This document shows positions 29,011-39,171 of a stretch of DNA of 64,000 nucleotides, piece after piece. The DNA lies in contig QCII01000009.1 in assembly GCA_003216775.1 (NCBI GenBank), positions 53,688 to 117,687 on the forward strand, read 5' to 3'. The DNA is from Prochlorococcus sp. AG-402-K21. Its GTDB lineage: Bacteria > Cyanobacteriota > Cyanobacteriia > PCC-6307 > Cyanobiaceae. How positions within the stretch are numbered: the first letter of the stretch is position 1; the number at the start of each line of letters is the position of its first letter. The position numbers and the translations under genes are program-made. A model generated the notes under the pieces. It did no database searches and had not been told where the DNA came from. It worked only from the letters and a program-made list of their open reading frames with translations.

Positions 29011-30393
29011 ATGGATTCGATAGTTACAACAGAAGATACGATAGCCGCAATTGCTTCAGCTATAAGTATAGGAAAAGGAGGAGTTGCAATAATAAGAGTA
29101 TCAGGGAAAGACTCAATAAATTCTTGCAAAAAGATTGTTCAAACTAAATCGAAATATGCATGGGAATCACATAGAGTTTTTCATGGTTTTATCCAGGAAA
29201 ATAAACAAAATAAATTTATAGATGAAGTTTTAATTTTAGTGATGAAATCACCAAATAGCTTCACGGGAGAAGATGTTGTTGAACTACATTGCCATGGAGG
29301 AATTATCTTAGTAAATAAAGTTCTAAATATATTATTATCTAGTAATTCTAGAGTTAGAATTGCAAATCCAGGAGAATTTAGTCAAAGAGCTTTTCTCAAT
29401 GGAAAAATAGACCTTACTCAAGCTGAGTCAATTAATCAATTAATTAACGCAAGCAATATCAGATCAGCAGAGTTGGCTTTTGGCGGGATTCAAGGAGCAA
29501 TAAAGGAAAAAATTGATGATGTAAAAAATGACCTTATAAATGAACTTTGTGAGATAGAAGCGAGAGTTGATTTTGAAGAAGACTTTACAGATTTTGATTA
29601 CACCAAATATCTAAAAAACATAAAAAAAGTAAAAGATAAAATAGAATTTCTTATTGAAAATGCAAAGAGAAATTCATATATTCATAATGGAATATCCATT
29701 GCGCTTATAGGCAAAACAAATGTTGGCAAAAGCTCATTACTAAATTTGCTTGCAAAAAAAGAAAAGGCAATCGTCACTAGTATTCCTGGAACAACTAGAG
29801 ATGTTATTGAAGTGAATTTAACGATTAATGACATTCCAATGAAAATAATTGATACTGCTGGAATAAGAGAAACCGATGAACAAATTGAAAGTATTGGAAT
29901 TAAAAAAAGTTTTGGGAAAATTAAAGAGTCAGATTTTATAATTTATCTTTATAGTCTTGAAGAGGGATTTAATGAAGAAGACGAAAAAATAATAAAAGAA
30001 ATACCTAAAGAAAAATTAATTACTATTTTGGGAAATAAAAAAGATTTAATTGATTCTAAAAAAATTAATCCAAAAAAATTAAAAAACACAATTCTTATGA
30101 GTATTAAAAATAATGATGGTGAAAGATTATTAATCGATACAATTTTAAACAAATGCGGATTAAAACAATTAGAAAATATCAATATATTTTTGAATGAAAG
30201 ACATCAAACGAATTTGTCTGCTTGCCTATCTTGCTTAAATAATACTGATGGAATAATTAAAAATAGATTGCCATTTGATTTGTTATCAATAGAACTTAGA
30301 GATGGAATTCAAAACTTATCTAAAATAACTGGTCAAGAATTAACAGAGGAACTTTTAGATAATATTTTTTCTAAGTTTTGTATTGGTAAATAA
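29011..30393 (+). CDS. mnmE: tRNA modification GTPase MnmE (TrmE)
   Basis: With MnmG it adds the carboxymethylaminomethyl group to wobble uridine of tRNAs. The protein is 460 residues: an N-terminal folate-binding domain (about 1-120), a helical domain, a GTPase domain with G1 GKTNVGKSS (about 234-242; T replaces the usual P), DTAGIRE, and GNKKDLID, and the invariant C-terminal end FCIGK. The start ATG lies 64 bases from the divergent DUF2062 gene. Confidence 0.97.
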   Translation: MDSIVTTEDTIAAIASAISIGKGGVAIIRVSGKDSINSCKKIVQTKSKYAWESHRVFHGFIQENKQNKFIDEVLILVMKSPNSFTGEDVVELHCHGGIILVNKVLNILLSSNSRVRIANPGEFSQRAFLNGKIDLTQAESINQLINASNIRSAELAFGGIQGAIKEKIDDVKNDLINELCEIEARVDFEEDFTDFDYTKYLKNIKKVKDKIEFLIENAKRNSYIHNGISIALIGKTNVGKSSLLNLLAKKEKAIVTSIPGTTRDVIEVNLTINDIPMKIIDTAGIRETDEQIESIGIKKSFGKIKESDFIIYLYSLEEGFNEEDEKIIKEIPKEKLITILGNKKDLIDSKKINPKKLKNTILMSIKNNDGERLLIDTILNKCGLKQLENINIFLNERHQTNLSACLSCLNNTDGIIKNRLPFDLLSIELRDGIQNLSKITGQELTEELLDNIFSKFCIGK

Positions 30394-30472
30394 ATTTGAG
30401 TTAAATTAAATAGTGATATATAGTTAATTCTCTACCTTTAGTTGTAATTTTTATTAATTATTTTTTAGTTTA

Positions 30473-31339
30473 GTGGACTTAAATAATCCAACAATAAGTA
30501 AGATCATTGATAATTGGATCGATGAAGATATAGGTATGGGAGATCTAACACGTTCATCCATTACAGAAGAGTATGGTAATGCATATTGGGTTGCAAAAGA
30601 GGAGGGTATATTTTGCGGGGTTGAAATCATAAAAGAAATTTTTAAAAAAATTGATTTAAAAATCAGTTCAAAATTTAATATCTCTGATGGAGATAAATTT
30701 ATTAAAGATCAAAAACTCCTGGAAATATATGGACCTTCAAAAAGTTTGCTTGCTAGTGAAAGGATCAGCTTAAATATAGCAATGCATTTATCTGGAATAT
30801 CAACACATACAAAGAATCTTGTAAATAAGTTAGAAGGCACAAATATAAAATTAGCAGATACCAGAAAAACGACTCCTGGCTTAAGAATATTTGAAAAATA
30901 TGCATTCAAATGCGGAGGTGGAATGAATCATAGGATGGGATTATATGATGCAGCTATGATAAAAGAAAATCATATTGCATGGACAGATAATCTTAATAAT
31001 GCAGTAAGAAAAATTCGATTAAATTCACCTTTTACAACTCATATCATAATTGAAGCTGAGAATATAGAACAGGCAAAAGAGGCAGTATTAGCAGGAGCAG
31101 ATAGTGTCTTATTAGATGAACTTAGCGCTGAAACAATCAAAAAAAACGTTCAAGAATTAAGGGATTTATCAATTAATAGCTTAAAAAAAGAAGTCAATAA
31201 AAATTTGATAATAGAAGTTTCTGGAATAAACCCTAACGAAATTAGTAAATATCTAATAAAAGGTATTGATTTGATTTCAACAAGTTCTTCAATCACCAAA
31301 AGTAATTGGATTGATTTAAGTATGCGTTATATTAATTAA
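30473..31339 (+). CDS. nadC: Nicotinate-nucleotide pyrophosphorylase (quinolinate phosphoribosyltransferase)
   Basis: Converts quinolinate and PRPP to nicotinate mononucleotide in NAD synthesis. It has 288 residues, the family norm. Recognisable are EDIGMGDLT at the start, the DTRKTTPGLR substrate loop, KCGGGMNHRMGLYDAAMIKENH and the phosphate-binding IEVSGINPNEI...GIDLISTSS. The start is GTG. It is followed 27 bases later by argS. Confidence 0.97.
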   Translation: MDLNNPTISKIIDNWIDEDIGMGDLTRSSITEEYGNAYWVAKEEGIFCGVEIIKEIFKKIDLKISSKFNISDGDKFIKDQKLLEIYGPSKSLLASERISLNIAMHLSGISTHTKNLVNKLEGTNIKLADTRKTTPGLRIFEKYAFKCGGGMNHRMGLYDAAMIKENHIAWTDNLNNAVRKIRLNSPFTTHIIIEAENIEQAKEAVLAGADSVLLDELSAETIKKNVQELRDLSINSLKKEVNKNLIIEVSGINPNEISKYLIKGIDLISTSSSITKSNWIDLSMRYIN

Positions 31340-31366
31340 CTATATAGATAAATAATTGAATAATTA

Positions 31367-33181
31367 ATGCTAATCATTTTTAAAGAATTAACAAAAAACT
31401 TTGAACAATCTCTTTTAGATAGTCTTGAAAAAAATGATAAAAAAAGAGAATTCGAAAATCTTAGAAAAAATTTAATTACACAATCATCAAAAGAAGAGTT
31501 TGGTGATTATCAATGTAATGTTTGTCTAAGTTTATCTAAAATATATAAAAAGAAACCAAGAGACATTTCTAATGATTTTGTTAACCTTTTGAATAAAAAT
31601 GAAAGCATATCTAAATTATGCAAAAGTCTAGAAATAGCAGGGCCTGGATTTATAAATATAAGATTAAGAGATGAAGTTCTCATAAATGAAGTCAAATCAA
31701 ATATTCAATGCCAAAGGGCTGGAGTACCTCTAATTAAAAAAGATTTAGATACTGCCTTATCAAATAAAGTTGTTGTAGATTTTTCTAGTCCTAATATTGC
31801 TAAAGAAATGCATGTGGGGCATTTGAGATCAACAATAATAGGGGACTCAATATCCAGAATTTTCGAGTTAAGGGGTTATGAGGTATTAAGACTAAATCAT
31901 ATTGGTGATTGGGGAACACAATTTGGAATGCTTATTACTCAGCTCAAAGATTTATATTCAAATGATTTAGAAGAAATAGGCAAGATCAAGATAAGTGATT
32001 TAGTTGAATTTTATAAAGCATCAAAAAAAAGATTTGATAATGAATCTGAATTCCAAAAAAGATCTAGAGAGGAAGTAGTAAAGTTACAAAGTGGAGATAG
32101 TAAATCGATTCAAGCCTGGAAATTATTATGTGATCAATCGAGAAAGGAATTTGATGAAATCTATAAAAATTTAAAAATAAAAATAAAAGAAAGAGGTGAA
32201 TCTTTTTATAATCCATTCTTAAAGTCAGTTATTGAAGATTTGAATTTAAAAAAGATACTAGTAGAAGATCAAGGAGCAAAATGTGTATTTTTAGATGGGA
32301 TGACTAATAAAGAAGGCAAACCTTTACCACTAATTATTCAAAAAAAAGATGGCGGTTTTAATTATGCCACCACAGATCTTGCTGCTATAAGATACAGATT
32401 TAATAAAGCTCCTAATGGGGATGATGCCTCAAGAATTATTTATGTAACTGATCATGGACAAGCAAATCATTTTGCCGGAGTCTTTCAAGTTGCAAAGAAA
32501 GCAAAATGGATCCCAGATAAGTGTCAGGTAGACCATGTCCCTTTTGGGTTAGTTCAAGGAATTGATGGCAAAAAACTAAAGACAAGGGAAGGTGAAACAA
32601 TACGGCTAAAAGACTTATTAAATGAAGCGATTAGAAGAGCAAAAAAAGATTTATTGGAAAGATTAGAAGATGAAAATCGTTATGAGACCGAAGAATTTAT
32701 TGTAAATACTTCCAGAATCATTGGATTAGGAGCTGTAAAGTATGCAGATTTAAGTCAAAATAGGATTACTAATTATCAATTTAGTTTTGATAAAATGCTT
32801 TCCCTGAATGGAAATACTGCTCCTTATTTGTTATATACACTTGTCAGAATTTCAGGAATTAAAAGAAAAAATGATTTTGTTTATGACTCTAAAGATTCTC
32901 AATTCATAAATTATGAACATAAATCTGAGTGGAAACTAATCAGAAAATTACTGAAGTTCGATGAAGTCATAATCTCTATTGAAAAAGACTTAATGCCAAA
33001 TAGACTATGCAATTATCTTTTTGAGCTATGTCAGACTTTTAATAGATTCTATGATCAAGTTCCAATCCTCAAAGAAGAAAAAAATATAAAAATTTCTAGA
33101 CTTAATTTATGTGACTTAACTGCAAAAACACTAAAATTAAGTATGGAGCTGTTAGGAATTGAAACTTTAGACAGAATGTAA
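31367..33181 (+). CDS. argS: Arginyl-tRNA synthetase
   Basis: Class I synthetase, 604 residues. The HIGH motif appears as HVGH near 149-152 ([22 protein letters not shown]); a degenerate KMSKS region ([12 protein letters not shown]) is usual for ArgRS. The N-terminal Add1 tRNA-contact domain and the C-terminal anticodon-binding helical DALR domain are present. The last stop base is the first base of the next gene (TAATG junction), so the two are coupled. Confidence 0.97.
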   Translation: MLIIFKELTKNFEQSLLDSLEKNDKKREFENLRKNLITQSSKEEFGDYQCNVCLSLSKIYKKKPRDISNDFVNLLNKNESISKLCKSLEIAGPGFINIRLRDEVLINEVKSNIQCQRAGVPLIKKDLDTALSNKVVVDFSSPNIAKEMHVGHLRSTIIGDSISRIFELRGYEVLRLNHIGDWGTQFGMLITQLKDLYSNDLEEIGKIKISDLVEFYKASKKRFDNESEFQKRSREEVVKLQSGDSKSIQAWKLLCDQSRKEFDEIYKNLKIKIKERGESFYNPFLKSVIEDLNLKKILVEDQGAKCVFLDGMTNKEGKPLPLIIQKKDGGFNYATTDLAAIRYRFNKAPNGDDASRIIYVTDHGQANHFAGVFQVAKKAKWIPDKCQVDHVPFGLVQGIDGKKLKTREGETIRLKDLLNEAIRRAKKDLLERLEDENRYETEEFIVNTSRIIGLGAVKYADLSQNRITNYQFSFDKMLSLNGNTAPYLLYTLVRISGIKRKNDFVYDSKDSQFINYEHKSEWKLIRKLLKFDEVIISIEKDLMPNRLCNYLFELCQTFNRFYDQVPILKEEKNIKISRLNLCDLTAKTLKLSMELLGIETLDRM

Positions 33182-34290
33182 TGAATGATTTTGATCCATT
33201 AAATAATCTTTTCCCAAAACCAAGAGAAGAAATAATAAATATGCAGTCTTACTCTGCACCTTTAGAAAATAGAAGAAATTTACTCCGCTTAGACTTTAAT
33301 GAAAATACTTTAGGGCCAAGTCGTAAGGTTTTAGAGGCATTAAAAGCGATAAAATTAGATGAGATTTCAATTTATCCAGAATATAATTTATTAAAAAATT
33401 TTTTATGTGATAAATATCTTGATTCAAGGAAATTTGATATTGATGAAATAGGAATTTTCAATGGAGCAGATGCGGCAATAAATGCAATTTTCAATTGCTT
33501 TGGAGAAAAAAATCAAATATTCCTTACCACAAACCCAACTTTTGGTTACTATTCTCCTTGTTCAGAAATACGAGGAATGAAGAAAATAACTTGTTCTTAC
33601 ATTGGAGAAAATTTTCTATTTCCCATCGAAGAATTTAAGGAAAAAATTAAAAAGCATAATCCAAAGTTAATATTTATTTGTAATCCAAATAATCCAACGG
33701 GAACAGTTTTGAGCGCTCAAGAGATAATTAATTTAGCTAACATCAAACACGACTCATTGATAATTATTGATGAACTATATGAAAAATTTAATGGAGATAG
33801 TCTTCTTGAATCGATAGATTTTGAGAAGAATAACAATATATTAATCATCCAATCTCTTTCAAAAACAGCAGGTTTAGCTGGTTTAAGAATAGGTTTTACT
33901 TTTGGCAATAAAAGTTTAATAAAATATATTAACAAAGTTACAGGACCATATGATGTAAATAGCTTTGCTATAACAGCAGCATTAGCGGCACTTAAAGACA
34001 AATCATATATTGATAATTATGTTTTAGAGGTGAAAAAGGCAAGGGAATGGATTTCAAATAAATTTAAATCAACAAAAATTAGAACTCACTTTAGTGGAGG
34101 TAATTATTTCTTGATTTGGCCAAAAAAAGATCCTAAAATTTTAATACAACAGATTAGAGAAAAAGGGATTCTTATTAGAAGTATGGAAAACAAACAAGAT
34201 ATTGGTAAGTCAATAAGGGTTAGTATTGGAACTAAAGAACAAATGAGTTTTTTCTGGGAAAATTACAAAGTCTTAGATTTAATAAATTAA
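33181..34290 (+). CDS. hisC: Histidinol-phosphate-type aminotransferase (PLP class I/II)
   Basis: A 369-residue fold-type I PLP enzyme with LDFNENTLGPSRKVLEAL, NPNNPTGTVL, IIDELYEKFNG and the PLP-lysine region SLSKTAGLAGLRIGF, as in HisC. HisC transfers the amino group of glutamate to imidazole acetol phosphate. Several HisC-like genes exist in picocyanobacteria, and the CobD-like gene at 18322 is a relative, so the substrate is not certain. It overlaps the argS stop by one base and the MBL gene on the other strand by 4. Confidence 0.82.
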   Translation: MNDFDPLNNLFPKPREEIINMQSYSAPLENRRNLLRLDFNENTLGPSRKVLEALKAIKLDEISIYPEYNLLKNFLCDKYLDSRKFDIDEIGIFNGADAAINAIFNCFGEKNQIFLTTNPTFGYYSPCSEIRGMKKITCSYIGENFLFPIEEFKEKIKKHNPKLIFICNPNNPTGTVLSAQEIINLANIKHDSLIIIDELYEKFNGDSLLESIDFEKNNNILIIQSLSKTAGLAGLRIGFTFGNKSLIKYINKVTGPYDVNSFAITAALAALKDKSYIDNYVLEVKKAREWISNKFKSTKIRTHFSGGNYFLIWPKKDPKILIQQIREKGILIRSMENKQDIGKSIRVSIGTKEQMSFFWENYKVLDLIN

Positions 34291-35012
34291 TTACCGAAAA
34301 TATAAATTGTATTTTGATCGATTCTTTTAGGTTTTATTTGAAAATTTTTTCCTACATATTTTACTTTAAAATCTTTCATATTTTCGATAAATAAATCAGC
34401 ATTTGAGAAATCACAGTCTTTATTAATTTGTTTTCCAGTTGCAAAGTGAACAGGGATAACTACATTAGGTTTTAAGATCTGAACGATTTTTGATGCTTCT
34501 TCTCCATCGTACGATTTTATTCCTCCTCCAATTGAAATAAATAAGATATCTGGGCGAGACAAAATAATTTGACTATTAATATCAATATCACCAGCTGCTC
34601 CTCCCATATGAACAATTTTAAGATCATTCTGCTCCCAACTCCAAACAGTTGCCATCCCAAATCTTCTTCCATCAACTCTGTCATGTGGAACAGAAATTCC
34701 GTTTAATAAAATATCATCAAATTGATAAATTCCAGGTTCAACAAACATTAATTGATCATTTGGGTTATGTCCCTCATCTGGAAGTCTAGAACTGGCCAAA
34801 ATAAAATCTACTTTGACTTCATTTGGCTCCTTATAATTACTTGCACAACCTACTGCTTTAAAGGGATTTATAAGGATCGACTTTTCTGGACTATTAATTA
34901 AAAAACTACTATGTCCCAAACTTTTTATTACTAAATTCCTTGCCAATAATGAGTTAGGTAAAAAAGAGCTAAATAATATAAAAAAGAAAAGGTTTTTAAT
35001 TTTAGAAATCAT
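34287..35012 (-). CDS. Secreted metallo-beta-lactamase-fold protein (UlaG-like) with an incomplete metal site
   Basis: A 241-residue protein with an N-terminal signal sequence (1-24, hydrophobic core FFFILFSSFLPNSLLA), so probably periplasmic or thylakoid-lumenal. The rest matches the UlaG-like lactamase-fold layout (LVIKSLGHSSFLI, VPHDRVDGRRFG, KIVHMGG, VVIPVHFATG). The metal motif HxHxDH that should follow the third strand is replaced by ASSRLPDEGHN near 73-83. Later candidate ligands H110, H135 and H189 remain. It is either catalytically changed or inactive. It closes the prfB operon, 19 bases after trpG. Confidence 0.8.
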   Translation of the reverse strand: MISKIKNLFFFILFSSFLPNSLLARNLVIKSLGHSSFLINSPEKSILINPFKAVGCASNYKEPNEVKVDFILASSRLPDEGHNPNDQLMFVEPGIYQFDDILLNGISVPHDRVDGRRFGMATVWSWEQNDLKIVHMGGAAGDIDINSQIILSRPDILFISIGGGIKSYDGEEASKIVQILKPNVVIPVHFATGKQINKDCDFSNADLFIENMKDFKVKYVGKNFQIKPKRIDQNTIYIFGN

Positions 35013-35031
35013 AATATTATTTTTTTTTATT

Positions 35032-35628
35032 TTACTTTTGTTCAGCCATTTTTAGAAAATTACTAATTAATTTATGACCAAATTGTGTCAAAACACTTTC
35101 AGGATGGAACTGTACCCCATGTAAATGTTTATATTCTTTGTGAGAGATGGCCATAATAGTTGAGTCTTGTAAAGTCGCTGTTATCTCAAAACAAGATGGT
35201 AAAGAACTTGAATCGACTATAAGACTATGATATCTTGTCGCCACAAATGGAGTCTCGATATCTTTAAATAATCCTTTTTGATTATGAAATATTTTGGATG
35301 TCTTACCATGCATAAGTTCTTTCCCAACTACAACCTTACCTCCAAAAGCTTGGGCCAAAGCTTGATGACCTAGACAAACTCCTAATGTCGGAATATTTTT
35401 TGATAATTTTTCTAATATTGGCAAACAAATTCCAGATTGATCTGGATTACCAGGACCTGGTGATAATAAGATGCCACTGGGGTTTAGTTTGATAATTTCT
35501 TCTAAAGAAATTTCATCATTTCTTTTAACTATTAATTCTTTAGTTATTTCATGCTCAACAGAAAGTTCTCCTAAATATTGAACAAGGTTATAAGTAAAAC
35601 TATCGTAATTATCAATAACAAGAAACAT
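35032..35628 (-). CDS. trpG: Anthranilate/aminodeoxychorismate synthase glutamine amidotransferase subunit
   Basis: A 198-residue class I glutamine amidotransferase. DNYDSFTYNLVQYLGEL opens the protein, the nucleophile elbow GVCLGHQALAQAFGG holds the catalytic Cys (C80), and HGVQFHPESVLT holds the His/Glu. It supplies ammonia to the chorismate-using partner for tryptophan (TrpE) or folate (PabB) synthesis; in small cyanobacterial genomes one such subunit often serves both. It lies in a tight operon after dgkA (12-base gap). Confidence 0.92.
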   Translation of the reverse strand: MFLVIDNYDSFTYNLVQYLGELSVEHEITKELIVKRNDEISLEEIIKLNPSGILLSPGPGNPDQSGICLPILEKLSKNIPTLGVCLGHQALAQAFGGKVVVGKELMHGKTSKIFHNQKGLFKDIETPFVATRYHSLIVDSSSLPSCFEITATLQDSTIMAISHKEYKHLHGVQFHPESVLTQFGHKLISNFLKMAEQK

Positions 35629-35640
35629 ATTTATATAGAT

Positions 35641-36051
35641 TTAAAATAACAACTTTATTTTAGGAACAAAGATATATACAGCAATAATAACAGAATTAAT
35701 GGAAGCTAATAATACTGCTCCTGCAGAAGTATCTTTTGAAATTTTAGCCAAGCTACTAAATTCTTTTTTTACTACTAAATCAACTACTGATTCAATAGAT
35801 GTGTTTAATATTTCTAATATTAAAACAGACATAATTGTGGCAATCAAAATTACAAAATTACTTAGACTAATTTGCAGTAAAAAACCAATCATTAAACTTG
35901 TAACTGCAAAAATTAATTGAATTTTAAAATTTCTTGAAGTTTTTAATACGTAACCAATTCCGGTAAATGCATACTTGAAACTCATCAATACATTACTAGA
36001 AGTTTTGTAAGATTCTTTTCTATTTTCTAAATAGTTTATTTTTTTTTTCAT
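35641..36051 (-). CDS. dgkA: Diacylglycerol kinase-type membrane protein (DgkA family)
   Basis: A 136-residue integral membrane protein with the DgkA signature LEILNTSIESVVDLV near 81-95 and three hydrophobic helices. The family phosphorylates diacylglycerol or undecaprenol to recycle lipid. The N-terminal 30 residues are polar. It is translated 5 bases after ybeY, an order (ybeY, dgkA) common in bacteria. Confidence 0.9.
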   Translation of the reverse strand: MKKKINYLENRKESYKTSSNVLMSFKYAFTGIGYVLKTSRNFKIQLIFAVTSLMIGFLLQISLSNFVILIATIMSVLILEILNTSIESVVDLVVKKEFSSLAKISKDTSAGAVLLASINSVIIAVYIFVPKIKLLF

Positions 36052-36056
36052 AGATT

Positions 36057-36596
36057 TTAATCTAATCGAGAAATTAAATATTCCTGAAAAGTTAACATAT
36101 TTTCTAAATCAAGTTCATTATTATGTTCCCATCCCAAGAGATGTAAAAATCCATGACTAGCCAACCAGAGCATCTCTATATAGATTGAATGTTTATATTC
36201 ATAAGATTGCTCAACTGCCTTATCTAATGATATGAATATATCTCCCAACTCTATGTGATCTAAATTATTCGGAGCTTCATCAGAAATGATTGGAAAAGAT
36301 AGAACATCAGTTGGACCATTTTTTTGCATCCACTTCTTGTTCATAGAAGCAATTTCTTGATTAGATATTATCTGTAAGCCTAATGAAAAAGATTTTTTTT
36401 CAAAAATAAAATTTGGCAATTCATAATCGTCTTTTTTTAATATTGTATTTATCCAAGATAAAAAAACTTCCTCCCAAAAAATAGATTTAAAAATAAGCTT
36501 AGTTTTAGCATCTTTTAACTTATTTGAAAATTGAGAAAAATGATTACATTGAAAAACCAAATCTAAATTTATTTCAGAAATAATTTTTTCTTTCAT
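36057..36596 (-). CDS. ybeY: Endoribonuclease YbeY (rRNA maturation)
   Basis: A 179-residue protein with the zinc motif [12 protein letters not shown] (HGxLHLxGxxH) near 152-163 and the upstream DVLSFPI segment. YbeY matures the 3' end of 16S rRNA and takes part in ribosome quality control. It lies between a DUF3285 gene and dgkA, with gaps of 6 and 5 bases. Confidence 0.95.
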   Translation of the reverse strand: MKEKIISEINLDLVFQCNHFSQFSNKLKDAKTKLIFKSIFWEEVFLSWINTILKKDDYELPNFIFEKKSFSLGLQIISNQEIASMNKKWMQKNGPTDVLSFPIISDEAPNNLDHIELGDIFISLDKAVEQSYEYKHSIYIEMLWLASHGFLHLLGWEHNNELDLENMLTFQEYLISRLD

Positions 36597-36602
36597 ACAT
36601 TC

Positions 36603-36785
36603 TTATACAGGAATATTAGGCTTACCTATTGTCGCAACAAGTATTAATATCCCAATTAAAACTAGAAAGGTTATTGAAAAATGAGAAATACTTTTTGATC
36701 CCTTCCTTACCATATTTCTCATAGCAAGCTTAATAAAGCTTGGAGGAGCGACTTTTTTGTCTAAATTTTCGTTTCTATTTTCCAT
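36603..36785 (-). CDS. DUF3285 small single-pass membrane protein
   Basis: A 60-residue protein: a polar N-terminus, the conserved stretch PPSFIKLAMRNMVRKG near 14-29 and one membrane helix at about 38-53. This matches DUF3285, a cyanobacteria-specific small family of unknown function. It lies between prfB and ybeY with 3- and 6-base gaps, so it is part of the operon and its expression follows translation-termination genes. Confidence 0.85.
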   Translation of the reverse strand: MENRNENLDKKVAPPSFIKLAMRNMVRKGSKSISHFSITFLVLIGILILVATIGKPNIPV

Positions 36786-36788
36786 TAG

Positions 36789-37911
36789 TTATTCAATAGA
36801 TTCGTTAGAAGAAATATTCATGCGTAATAATTCATGAATAAAGGGTTCAAGTCCACCATCTAAAACACTATCTAAGTCGTTAGTTTCATGCATAGTCCTA
36901 AGATCTTTTACCATTTGATAGGGATGGAAAACATAATTTCTTATTTGATTGCCCCATGCAGCTTCCACAATATCACCTTTAATATCGGCGACTTCTGCAG
37001 CTCGTTGTTCTTTAGCAATCACTAGTAGTTTAGACTTAAGAAGTAACATAGCTTTTTCTTTATTTTGTAATTGAGATCTTTCTTGAGTGCATCTTACTGA
37101 AATCCCCGAAGGCAAATGTACAATTCTCACTGCTGTTTCTACTTTATTAACATTTTGTCCTCCAGCTCCACCGGATCTACTGGTTGTAATTTCTAAATCT
37201 TTTTCAGGTATATCAAGTAAAATATTGTCATCTAATTTTGGCATAACCTCCACTCCAGCAAAGCTGGTTTGTCTTTTGCCATTAGCATTAAAAGGAGAAA
37301 TTCTTACTAATCTATGAGTTCCTTTTTCATGTTGAAGATAGCCGTATGCATATTTTCCATCAATTTCAAACGTTACACTTTTAATACCTGCTTCTTCTCC
37401 TGGAGATAATTCATTGATGATAAGGTTCATTTGATTATTATCGGCCCATCTTGAATACATTCTCAATAATATCTCAACCCAATCCTGTGCATCAGTTCCA
37501 CCTGCACCCGCGTTAATAGAAACTACTGCTCCTTCCTTGTCGTATTCACCACATAACAATCTTTCAAATTCCCATTTATCTAAATTCTCTCTTAATTTCT
37601 TTAATCCCTGATGGGATTCCAAAATCATTTCCTCTTCAGGTTCTAAATTATAAAGTTCAAGAGAGGCATTAGCATCAGAAATAAAAGTTTTCCATTTCTC
37701 TAACAATTCGAGTTGTGCTTTGACATCATCAAGAATTAACATTTGTTTTTTCGCTACTTCTTGATTCTCCCAAAATTCAGGCTGAGCAGAAATTTGCTCT
37801 AACTCTCTCCTTTTCGCTTTTAATCTTGGGACGTCAAAGACAATCCTGAGCATTACCCAGGCGCTCAGTTAGTTCCGAAAGATCTTTTTTGAAGTCTGCA
37901 ATATCTATCAA
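36789..37911 (-). CDS. prfB: Peptide chain release factor 2 with programmed +1 frameshift
   Basis: Terminates translation at UGA and UAA. Zero-frame translation starts at a TTG (37911) and runs 25 codons ([15 protein letters not shown]...AQDCL) to an in-frame TGA at 37836-37834. The next frame continues [14 protein letters not shown] to the end, about 373 residues in all. The joint is CTT TGA C, the classic autoregulatory slip site. With this start the SPF motif falls at 205-207 and GGQ at 250-252, exactly the E. coli RF2 positions. A simple ORF call would begin at the internal ATG 37853 and lose the true N-terminus. The gene leads a six-gene minus-strand operon. Confidence 0.93.
37833..37839 (-). 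promoter_or_regulatory. prfB programmed frameshift site
   Basis: The minus strand reads CTTTGAC, with CTT as codon 25 and TGA as codon 26. A short purine stretch AGGA lies a few bases upstream and could act as the internal Shine-Dalgarno stimulator, although it is weaker than in E. coli. Low RF2 would let the ribosome slip +1 and make more RF2. Confidence 0.9.
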
Positions 37912-37987
37912 AATAGAATTTAATCGTTATTTATAATCTAACAAGCACTTTAGTTTAATAGTATAAACTAAGTATTATTTTAAAAAA

Positions 37988-38242
37988 ATGTCCAAAGTTG
38001 AAATTTATACTTGGCAATATTGCCCATTCTGTAATCGAGCAAAATCTTTACTTAAGAAAAAAAATATAAATTTTACAGAATATAAAATAGATGGCGATGA
38101 AGATGCCAGAGCATTGATGACTGAAAGGGCTGATGGTAGAAGAACACTACCACAAATATTCATAGATAATGAGGGTATCGGAGGCTGCGATGATCTTTAC
38201 ACTTTAGAAAATGAAAATAAATTAGACGCTTTATTAAACTAG
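37988..38242 (+). CDS. grxC: Glutaredoxin (GrxC type)
   Basis: An 84-residue thioredoxin-fold protein with the dithiol site CPFC at 12-15 (most class I glutaredoxins have CPYC), [18 protein letters not shown] with the cis-proline and glutathione-binding GG. It reduces disulfides and mixed glutathione disulfides with GSH. The glutathione synthetase gene follows 5 bases later, so supply and use of GSH are co-expressed. Confidence 0.95.
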   Translation: MSKVEIYTWQYCPFCNRAKSLLKKKNINFTEYKIDGDEDARALMTERADGRRTLPQIFIDNEGIGGCDDLYTLENENKLDALLN

Positions 38243-38247
38243 ATCTT

Positions 38248-39171
38248 ATGAAATTTCTATTCGTAATAGATCCAATAAAAAATATAAATCCCTTAAAAGA
38301 TTCATCTGCTGCTTTAATGCAAGCATCATCAAAAAAAAATATTGAAATCTGGAGTTGTACTCCTCAAGACCTTGAAGCTAGAGGTGATGAAGTATGGGCA
38401 TCTTCGGTAAAAGTCGAAGTAAATCCTTGGATTTCTTTCAAAGAGAATGATTGCATACCCCTCGCCGAATTTAATTGCATTTGGATGAGAAAAGATCCTC
38501 CTGTAAATGAGGCTTATTTATATGCGACCCATCTTTTAGAAGTTGCTGAAAGAAAAGGAGTAAAAGTAATTAACAAACCTTCATCGTTAAGAGCATGGAA
38601 TGAAAAGCTAGGTGCTTTGAGATACAGCCACTTAATGGCACCTACAATAGTTGCGAGTAAGGTAAAAGATCTTATTAATTTTGCAAATATAAATAATGAA
38701 GTAGTCATAAAACCTCTTGGAGGAAAAGGTGGTCAAGGTGTTATAAGGATAAACAAAAATTCTCCAGGTATTAAATCAATCATTGAATTAATCACTTCTC
38801 AAGAAGAATTACCCGTTATGATGCAAAAATTTATACCTGAAGTCATAGAGGGTGATAAAAGAATAATTATCGTAAATGGTGAAGCAATTGGATCTATAAA
38901 TAGGATTCCTCAAGGAGGTGATTTTAGGAGTAATTTAGCAATGGGAGGGAAGGCTGAACCAACATTATTAACAGAAAAAGAAAAAATTATCTGCGAAGAG
39001 TTATCTCAACACTTCAAAGATGAAGGTTTGTTTTTTGTAGGTATTGATGTGATAAATGGAATGCTTAGCGAGATTAATGTAACTAGCCCAACAGGTTTAA
39101 GAGAAATAGAAAATTTATCTAATAAGAATGTTTCGGAAGAAGTTATTGAAAAATTGGTGGAAATTATTTAG
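38248..39171 (+). CDS. gshB: Glutathione synthetase
   Basis: A 307-residue ATP-grasp enzyme that joins gamma-glutamylcysteine to glycine. Recognisable segments are [20 protein letters not shown], the ATP-binding [11 protein letters not shown], and [26 protein letters not shown] with the metal-binding residues. It follows grxC in an operon. Its last 8 bases overlap the menF gene convergently. Confidence 0.97.
   Translation: MKFLFVIDPIKNINPLKDSSAALMQASSKKNIEIWSCTPQDLEARGDEVWASSVKVEVNPWISFKENDCIPLAEFNCIWMRKDPPVNEAYLYATHLLEVAERKGVKVINKPSSLRAWNEKLGALRYSHLMAPTIVASKVKDLINFANINNEVVIKPLGGKGGQGVIRINKNSPGIKSIIELITSQEELPVMMQKFIPEVIEGDKRIIIVNGEAIGSINRIPQGGDFRSNLAMGGKAEPTLLTEKEKIICEELSQHFKDEGLFFVGIDVINGMLSEINVTSPTGLREIENLSNKNVSEEVIEKLVEII

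Noticed and set aside
36789..37853. prfB starting at the internal ATG 37853
   Set aside because: It skips the in-frame TGA slip site and gives a non-homologous first six residues; the frameshifted model explains the sequence and motif numbering.
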